From Apirhabdus apintestini (GTDB taxonomy: Bacteria; Pseudomonadota; Gammaproteobacteria; Enterobacterales; Enterobacteriaceae), in NCBI GenBank assembly GCA_033977085.1, contig CP138906.1, forward strand, positions 2,046,001-2,110,000: DNA of 64,000 nucleotides. The letters run 5' to 3'. The translations under genes were made by a program, and so were the position numbers. Within the stretch, counting starts at the first letter, position 1. Each line of letters starts with the position of its first letter. Shown one piece after another: positions 57,142-64,000 of this stretch. Below the pieces are notes generated by a model, which searched no databases, had not been told where the DNA came from, and saw nothing but the letters and a program-made list of their open reading frames with translations.

Positions 57142-57920
57142 TTACTCAGGATTAGCTTCCGCTATAACCCCGGCCTTTCGTTTCTGCTTCAGTCGATAGC
57201 TCTCTCCTTTTATCTGGACTACGTGTGAGTGATGTAAGATCCGGTCCAGCATTGCCGATGTCAGGGCTGCATCACCCGCGAACGTCTGGTCCCACTGCCC
57301 GAACGGCAGGTTAGAGGTCAGGATCATCGCGCTCTTTTCGTAACGTTTGGCAATGACCTGGAAGAACAGCTTTGCCTCTTCCTGGCTGAACGGCAGATAG
57401 CCTATTTCGTCGATGATGAGCAGTTTGGGGGCCATGACACCGCGATTGAGTGTCGTTTTGTAACGCCCCTGACGCTGGGAAGTCGACGAGCTGTAACAGC
57501 AGGTCCGCTGCTGTTGTGAAGCGAACCTTGATGCCCGCCCGTACTGCCTCGTAGCCCATGGCTATCGCCAGATGTGTTTTCCCCACGCCCGAGGGGCCCA
57601 GCAACACGATGTTTTCGTTACGTTCGATGAAGCTCAGGGAACGCAGCGACTGGATTTGCTTCTGAGGTGCGCCGGTGGCGAAGGTGAAGTCGTATTCCTC
57701 GAACGTCTTCACCGCCGGGAAGGCTGCCATCCGCGTGTACATCGCCTGTTTACGCTGATGCCGGGCCAGTTTCTCCTCATGTAGCAGGTGCTCCGGGAAG
57801 TCCATATAGCTCCATTCCTGATCCACTGCCTGTTGCGACAGTGCCGGCGCCGCGCCGATAAGGCTGTCCAGCTGGGCTGTTCAGCAAGCACCATCAGCCG
57901 TTGATGTTGTAGTTCGACCA

Positions 57921-57924
<4 letters not shown>
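57142..57924 (-). pseudogene. istB: IS21 helper ATPase IstB, copy 5 (two frameshifts)
   Basis: Same two lesions as copy 3 (early CAGCCCAGC and CAGCTCGTCGAC), plus Leu-to-Pro in MDFPEHLLHEEK, seen only here. Confidence 0.88.
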
Positions 57925-58944
<1,020 letters not shown>

Positions 58945-59475
58945 AAGCTCCCCTGTATTCAGAGGAGCAGATTAACCCTGGATCAGTTTTCAACCGCTGG
59001 GGTGGATCAGTTTTGCACCGTTGGTAACAAAAGTGATAATAATTGCTTTTCATCTTGCCAAAGCGCCTCATCAACTTTGTAATAATTCAGGCAAACATCA
59101 CGACCATGACGAGTAAATGCCAATGCTGGTGCCTGGCGTTTACGAAAATATTCCACGCACTCTTCGCTTGCCCGTAAATAAAGTTCCCCCTTAGCGACCA
59201 TCGCAAAAACAGTATCCTGCACGGCAAGGCTATATCCCCCAAATAGCGCTTTATGTTGGATATCACCTAATGGTGCAAGACAGGATCGCGTCTTATAAAT
59301 TTTTGCGTAGCATGAGTCCTTCATATTTTTATCCTTTAAAATCAAATAATAGAAAACAGGCTTCATTGATGGTTCAGCTAACGGGAAAATAGGCAACTTC
59401 TTTGGAAAGCGCAATCGGAATTGGCACTTCATGATGACGCTTTTTGCAAACTGCGATGTGCTTTCAAAAATTGGG

Positions 59476-59504
59476 TTGATCTTTGCTCATGCAAAGGATA
59501 CTGT
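59476..59504 (+). promoter_or_regulatory. sulA promoter
   Basis: TTGATC at 59476-59481, 17-bp spacer, TACTGT at 59499-59504. The -10 is covered by the LexA box, the same arrangement as in E. coli sulA. Confidence 0.85.
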
Positions 59505-59518
59505 ACATTCATACAGTA
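59499..59518 (+). promoter_or_regulatory. LexA (SOS) box of sulA
   Basis: TACTGTACATTCATACAGTA, a perfect CTGT-N8-ACAG palindrome. It would keep sulA tightly repressed until RecA-stimulated LexA cleavage. Confidence 0.95.
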
Positions 59519-59538
59519 ATATTACGATGGAAGGCACT

Positions 59539-60051
59539 ATGAACACACTCACTTATCGCCAACGCATGCCTCAATCTTCTCATCGCATTCACGGCACTCA
59601 AAGTTTTGTATGCGAGGCGCAATACGTACAGGGCATGATCAGCGAAATTGTTTATAGTGCAGAGCGCCCACAATTAACACAAATGCTGTTATTACCCTTA
59701 TTACAGCAGCTTGGTTTACAATCTCGCTGGCAACTGTGGCTAACGCCGCATCAGAAATTAAATCGCCAGTGGGTAGAGGAAGCTGGACTACCTATCGACA
59801 AGGTAATGCAGGCAAACCACACCAGTTCAGAAACTATGGTAACAACCATGGCAAAAGCATTACAGACCGGAAACTATAGTGTGGTCGTTGGCTGGTTATC
59901 GCGAGAGCTTACATTGGCAGAACACCATTTGCTCGCATCCGCAGCAGAAACAGGGACTGGCGTTGGGCTTATTTTACGTCCAGTGGGTCACATAATTTCC
60001 TCATCCAGACCACGAAACGATATTAAAATTCACACAAGTTTGTATCATTAA
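59539..60051 (+). CDS. sulA: SOS cell-division inhibitor SulA
   Basis: Intact 170-residue protein, one residue longer than in E. coli. SulA binds FtsZ and blocks septation during DNA damage; Lon degrades it. Start ATG 59539 (GGAAGG upstream; MNTLTYRQRMPQSSHRIHGT) chosen over an upstream open frame because the LexA box would otherwise be coding. QMLLLPLLQQLGLQSRWQLW and VVVGWLSRELTLAEHHLLAS are family blocks; the C-terminal SLYH tail ends like the Lon-recognised degron. Divergent from sxy. Confidence 0.95.
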   Translation: MNTLTYRQRMPQSSHRIHGTQSFVCEAQYVQGMISEIVYSAERPQLTQMLLLPLLQQLGLQSRWQLWLTPHQKLNRQWVEEAGLPIDKVMQANHTSSETMVTTMAKALQTGNYSVVVGWLSRELTLAEHHLLASAAETGTGVGLILRPVGHIISSSRPRNDIKIHTSLYH

Positions 60052-60402
60052 GTAAATTTAGGATTAATCCTGGCATTTTTTTGAACTTCGCCAGGTTACT
60101 GGAAAAAGTGGTGAAACCTTGACTGGCTATGCTTCTCCAGCGTTACTGATAAAAGTTACTCGATGAAATTTTAAGCTTTTTTGTGACTAATTATGTCATC
60201 AATTCCTTTTTTCTATGTATCTGATGGACTTCACACTTGTAAGTTTTCCACTACGTTGTAGACTTTAGCTCGCCGGGGTTGCTCACTATAAACCGCCTTA
60301 GCGGTAGAGTTACAACTGAGCACCTACCCGGATGAAGGATTTAACCGTGGGCTTTAATGGCTTTAAGGCCTGTGGCCTTTTGGATGATAACGAGGCGCAA
60401 AA
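60052..60402 (+). promoter_or_regulatory. sulA-ompA gap with ompA leader and MicA-type target
   Basis: No gene in these 350 bp. The last part, GGATGATAACGAGGCGCAAAA just before the ATG, keeps the ribosome-binding region that the sRNA MicA pairs with in E. coli ompA mRNA (read as two overlapping blocks GGATGATAAC and GAGGCGCAAA). The long leader suggests the usual stable 5' UTR. Confidence 0.55.
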
Positions 60403-61480
60403 ATGAAAAAGACAGCTATCGCGATTGCAGTGGCACTGGCTGGCTTCGCTACCGTAGCGCAGGCCGCTCCGAAAGATAACACCTGGTATGCAGGTGCAAA
60501 ACTGGGTTGGTCCCAGTATCATGACACCGGTTTCTACGGTAATGGCTACGACTCTGGTATCGGCAATGGCCCGACCCACGAAAACCAGCTTGGCGCTGGC
60601 GCATTCGGTGGCTACCAGGTTAACCCATATGTTGGTTTTGAAATGGGTTATGACTGGTTAGGTCGTATGCAGTACAAAGGCAGTGAAGAAAACGGCGCAT
60701 TCAAAGCGCAGGGTATTCAGCTGACCGCTAAACTGAGCTACCCGATTCTGGACGATCTGGATATCTATACTCGTCTGGGTGGTATGGTATGGCGTGCAGA
60801 TTCTTCAGCGAAAAACGCATTGGGTGAGCGTCTGAAAGATCACGACACCGGTGTTTCTCCGGTCTACGCCGCAGGTTTCGAGTGGGCTCTTACTCAAGAT
60901 ATCGCAACTCGTCTGGAATACCAGTGGGTTAACAATATCGGCGATGCACACACCGTCGGCACTCGTCCGGACAACGGTATGTTGAGCCTGGGCGTATCCT
61001 ACCGCTTCGGTCAGGATACTCCTGCTCCGGTTGCACCGGCACCGGCTCCGGCTCCGGCTCCTGAAGTACAGACTAAACACTTCACTCTGAAGTCTGATGT
61101 TCTGTTTAACTTCAACAAAGCTACGCTGAAAGCAGAAGGCCAGCAGGCGCTGGATCAGATGTATACTCAGCTAAGCAACTTGGATCCGAAAGACGGCTCC
61201 GTTGTAGTTCTGGGCTTCACGGACCGTATCGGTTCAGATGCTTACAACCAGAAACTGTCTGAAAAACGCGCACAGTCTGTTGTTGACTACCTGATTTCTA
61301 AAGGTATCCCGGCAGATAAAATTTCTGCACGCGGTATGGGCGAATCTAACCCGGTTACTGGCAACACCTGTGACAACGTGAAACGTCGCGCTGCACTGAT
61401 CGGCTGCACTGGCACCCGATCGTCGCGTAGAAATCGAAGTTAAAGGCGTTAAAGATGTAGTAACTCAGCCTCAGGCTTAA
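60403..61480 (+). pseudogene. ompA: outer membrane protein A, one-base insertion near the 3' end
   Basis: Signal peptide MKKTAIAIAVALAGFATVAQ A, eight-stranded barrel (YAGAKLGWSQYHDTGFYGNG to MLSLGVSYRFGQD), Ala-Pro hinge (APAPAPAPAPE), then the OmpA-like peptidoglycan-binding domain with NFNKATLKAEGQQALDQMY and VLGFTDRIGSDAYNQKLSEK. An extra A near 61408 (TGCACTGGCACC for TGCCTGGCACC-type) changes the last ~24 residues, so the frame stops at 61443; without it the protein ends KDVVTQPQA at 61480. Since ompA is highly expressed and this is the only lesion, I suspect base error; if real, barrel and most of the periplasmic domain survive. Confidence 0.93.
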
Positions 61481-61503
61481 GTTATTACCTTTTAATGTTA
61501 AGA

Positions 61504-61526
61504 CCCCGCTTAGGCGGGGTTTTTTA
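61504..61526 (+). terminator. ompA terminator
   Basis: CCCCGC-TTAG-GCGGGG stem followed by seven T, 23 bp past the ompA stop. Confidence 0.95.
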
Positions 61527-61547
61527 TATTTCCGAATGAATTAAAAA

Positions 61548-61623
61548 CGCCTTCCGCCTTCCGCCTTCCGCCTTCCGCCTTCCGCCTTCCGCCTTCCGCC
61601 TTCCGCCTTCCGCCTTCCGCCTT
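61548..61623. repeat. heptanucleotide tandem repeat (CGCCTTC, ten full units plus a partial)
   Basis: Uninterrupted head-to-tail copies of CGCCTTC from 61548 to 61617 with a six-base partial unit, just past the ompA terminator. A 7-bp period is out of step with codons and suits slipped-strand length variation. No coding role. Confidence 0.97.
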
Positions 61624-61965
61624 ACAGCCCAATATAACTTCGCGCCGCTATAACAACATCAATTAGAAGTGCTTATCTATAGCAATCCTTCTGTAATTTA
61701 GGCAAATAGCAGAGAAGCAATATGGCTATAGTTAAAATCGGATAGAGTTAAAATGAATTATCTGCCGGACGATGAGGAAGTTAAATTCGGCACAAATAGG
61801 TATTTTCACTTATAAATAGTGCCATGGCATTTGTGGCAACCTTAATCCACGCCTGCGGCTATAGAAATATCGCAAACCGGCACCTGCCTTCCCGGTTATA
61901 AAGTTACACGGTTTCTCCGGAAAATAACCGGCCCGGATAGAATATTCACAGTGCTCAGCGCACCG
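61624..61965. other. ompA-matP intergenic remainder
   Basis: About 340 bp between the repeat and the matP end with no gene recognised on either strand. Confidence 0.45.
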
Positions 61966-62417
61966 CTATTTTTTACTTAACAGTGCCTGTATATCTTCTT
62001 TCAGGGACGACATCTGCGTTGCGTATTTTTCCTTGCGTTCTGCATCTTCAATCAGTTGTACAATAGTTTCCGAAAGCGTTTGGTTCCTGCGACGTGATAA
62101 CCCGGCAAGGCGTTGCCACACCATAAACTCCAAATCAATGGACTTTTTACGCGTATGCTGGTGTTCTGCATTAAAATGGCGCTTACGGCGTGCTCGAATG
62201 GTCTGCTTCATTCGATTTTCCAGCGCAGGATTCATATGTTGCGCGATCCACGCCAGTACATTTACCGGTTCATTTTCCATCGTTAGCAGCAAATCAACGG
62301 CGCTCTGGGCTGCGCTGGCTTCCACATAGCGCGTGATCGAACCCCTTCGCGATGTTTTTTAACCAGATACTTCCATTTCCAGCCGCTTTCGAGATTTTTC
62401 AGTTGTTGATATTTCAT
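61966..62417 (-). pseudogene. matP: Ter macrodomain protein MatP, one frameshift
   Basis: 150 codons, E. coli length. MatP binds matS sites and organises the replication terminus. N-terminus MKYQQLKNLESGWKWKYLVK KHREG is in one frame; after a one-base loss near 62342 the rest, ITRYVEASAAQSAVDLLLTM through KRHFNAEHQHTRKKSIDLEF (ribbon-helix-helix region) to EDIQALLSKK, is in another. All domains are conserved. Its presence shows the window lies on the chromosome, probably in or near the Ter region as in E. coli. Confidence 0.92.
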
Positions 62418-62542
62418 AGTAATCTCAGTGTGACCGCGTAACATTATTCAGATTATCAGTTTTCCAGTGCATTACTGTAAGAGATTATCGATTCTTCCCA
62501 CACCTTTTATGCACGATCTGTGTGAAGCGCAACGACATACTG

Positions 62543-62548
62543 TATAAT
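62543..62548 (+). promoter_or_regulatory. possible -10 box of lonH
   Basis: Perfect TATAAT 33 bp before the lonH start, with only a weak -35 (TGTGAA, 62521-62526) 16 bp upstream. Confidence 0.4.
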
Positions 62549-62581
62549 CGCTCTTTTAATATTAAGCGATTGCAGATTATT

Positions 62582-64000
62582 TTGACCATAAATCAACTTC
62601 CATCGCATCACCTGGTGCCCGATGCCAGCCTGTTACAGGCACCTTCAGCCGCTTTATTAGAACACAGCGCCTCAGTCTTTGAGCGTGTTCAGCCGCGTTT
62701 ATGTAATGGGCTTCAGCAATTAATGCAAGTTAACCCACCGGCGGATATTCTGCTGGTCAAAAATACGCAAACCTGGTCATCTTTAACCATGATTGGCGAG
62801 GCGCTGAAGGATATTTACGTATCGGGCTCATCGCTTTGCGGTGGTCATTATACTGTGCAGGGAAATCAGGTTGATTTACAGCCGGCAACTTCAGCGCAAG
62901 ATAATTTTGCTGCTCAGGGAGATATCGTTATAGCCGACTGGGTTGAAGAACCGCAGCTATTCGGCTGCGTTCGTTTTCATCAGGATACACTAACGCTGGA
63001 ACCAGGCCTTATTCATAAGGCCAATGGAGGCGTATTAGTGATGGCGTTGCGCAGCGTCTTATTACAACCCCGCCTCTGGCTGCGTCTGAAACAAATGCTG
63101 GCACAGCGGCGCTTTGATTGGCTATCGCCCGATGACAACCGCCCTTTACCCGTTTCCATTCCTTCTTTACCACTCTCCGTCAGGCTCGTTCTGAGTGGCG
63201 ATCGAGAGGCGCTGGCCGACTTTCAGGAGCTAGAGCCTGAACTGTCTGCGCTGGCAATATACAGTGAATATGAAGACTGTTTGCAAATCAATACGCCGGA
63301 AGCAGCAGCGCTTTGGTGCAACTGGGTTAGCCACCTTGCTAAAACCCAGCGGCTACCCGCTATTCAGAATGACTTTTGGCCTGAAGCCATCCATGAGGGC
63401 GCACGCTATACGGGAGATAATCAAACTCTGCCGCTATCAAACGATTGGATTATTCGCCAACTAAAAGAAGCGGCGCTTTTTGGTAACGAAGACGCGATGG
63501 GCTCTGAGGCGTTTGCGCACATGGTAAATCAGCGACAGTGGCGAGAAGATTTTCTGCCAGAGCGTATGCGCGAGGAGATTCTATCCCGGCAAATTTGGAT
63601 AGAAACGGATGGCGCACGTATCGGTCAGGTCAATGCCTTATCTGTCATCGAATTTCCCGGTCATCCGCGCACGTTTGGCGAGCCATCCCGGATAAGTTGT
63701 GTCATCCACTTTGGCGACGGCGAGTTTACTGACATTGAACGTAAAGCGGAGTTAGGCGGCAATCTTCACGCCAAAGGCATGATGATTATGCAGGCATTTT
63801 TACTGGCTGCATTAGATCTCGATCAGCAACTTCCTTTTACTGCCTCGCTCACCTTTGAACAATCTTATAGCGAAGTCGATGGCGATAGCGCCTCTATGGC
63901 AGAACTGTGTGCGCTTATTAGTGCGCTGGCAAGCGCCCCCATTAATCAAAGCATCGCCATTACCGGCGCCGTTGACCAGTTTGGGTATATGCAACCCATT
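62582..64000 (+). CDS. ycbZ: Lon-like protease LonH (YcbZ), 3' end outside window
   Basis: First 473 codons of a ~586-residue Lon-family protein, open to the window edge and without a frameshift. The start is a TTG at 62582 giving MTINQLPSHHLVPDASLLQA, as I recall for E. coli ycbZ. A degenerate N-terminal ATPase-like region (GGHYTVQGNQVDLQPATSAQ, GLIHKANGGVLVMALRSVLL) is followed by the Lon proteolytic domain: INALSVIEFPGHPRTFGEPS, ERKAELGGNLHAKGMMIMQA and SEVDGDSASMAELCALISAL with the catalytic Ser. The catalytic Lys lies beyond the window. Substrate unknown. Confidence 0.92.
   Translation, partial: MTINQLPSHHLVPDASLLQAPSAALLEHSASVFERVQPRLCNGLQQLMQVNPPADILLVKNTQTWSSLTMIGEALKDIYVSGSSLCGGHYTVQGNQVDLQPATSAQDNFAAQGDIVIADWVEEPQLFGCVRFHQDTLTLEPGLIHKANGGVLVMALRSVLLQPRLWLRLKQMLAQRRFDWLSPDDNRPLPVSIPSLPLSVRLVLSGDREALADFQELEPELSALAIYSEYEDCLQINTPEAAALWCNWVSHLAKTQRLPAIQNDFWPEAIHEGARYTGDNQTLPLSNDWIIRQLKEAALFGNEDAMGSEAFAHMVNQRQWREDFLPERMREEILSRQIWIETDGARIGQVNALSVIEFPGHPRTFGEPSRISCVIHFGDGEFTDIERKAELGGNLHAKGMMIMQAFLLAALDLDQQLPFTASLTFEQSYSEVDGDSASMAELCALISALASAPINQSIAITGAVDQFGYMQPI

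Noticed and set aside
61548..61623. CGCCTTC array as a CRISPR or iteron array
   Set aside because: Seven-base units without spacers fit neither CRISPR repeats nor plasmid iterons; it is a simple tandem repeat.
62521..62550. CTGT motif upstream of lonH as an SOS box
   Set aside because: The matching ACAG half is absent at the right distance.

Overview
The window comes from an enterobacterial chromosome (Enterobacteriaceae in the narrow sense). The right third carries the gene order lonH-matP-ompA-sulA-sxy-yccS-yccF-helD-mgsA-yccU-hspQ-rlmI-acyP-tusE-yccA-serT, which is the Escherichia/Enterobacter order, with protein sequences clearly of that family. I cannot name the genus from sequence alone. 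yccT, which lies between mgsA and yccU in E. coli, is absent.

Layout. 1-1831: right part of an IS100-like IS21-family element that cuts agp. 1832-4458: agp 5' fragment, a frameshifted ybdG-type mechanosensitive channel gene and an intact ygbA with a clear promoter. 5050-7005: second IS100-like copy. 7417-33272: a minus-strand type VI secretion (T6SS) locus, read right to left: tssB, tssC, a tssK/tssL deletion scar cut by a third IS copy, hcp, clpV, vgrG, a two-domain peptidoglycan-hydrolase effector, two tandem paralogous immunity-like genes, a third secreted protein, a membrane protein, tssM, a TssA-like scrap, tssF/tssG remnants, tssJ, tssA, tssE and vasL. 33718-34348: divergent gene for a protein with four SANT/Myb-like repeats. 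34349-36396: no intact gene recognised. 36397-43578: sugar locus (LacI regulator, GH5-like glycosidase cut by a fourth, intact IS copy, GPH symporter, porin). 43579-45148: decayed DNA. 45149-64000: the conserved core block, with a full IS5 between yccA and tusE and a fifth IS100-like copy inside sxy.

Two themes dominate. First, recent IS activity: all four IS100-like copies with both ends in the window have perfect 5-bp target duplications, and IS5 has a 4-bp one. Second, very frequent frameshifts, many of them one-base losses in homopolymers, even in conserved genes such as ompA, yccA, rlmI and tusE. This could be uncorrected long-read or pyrosequencing error, or true decay in a slippage-prone, host-restricted lineage. 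The loss of most of tssK, tssL and tssF, the IS insertions and some in-frame stop substitutions cannot be explained by homopolymer miscalls, so the T6SS is almost certainly dead whatever the cause of the indels.

Functionally, the T6SS locus would have delivered, through Hcp/VgrG, an effector with an M23-like domain and a GH19-like domain acting on peptidoglycan, guarded by exported immunity proteins. The sugar locus would import an oligosaccharide through the porin and symporter and cleave it with the glycosidase under LacI control.
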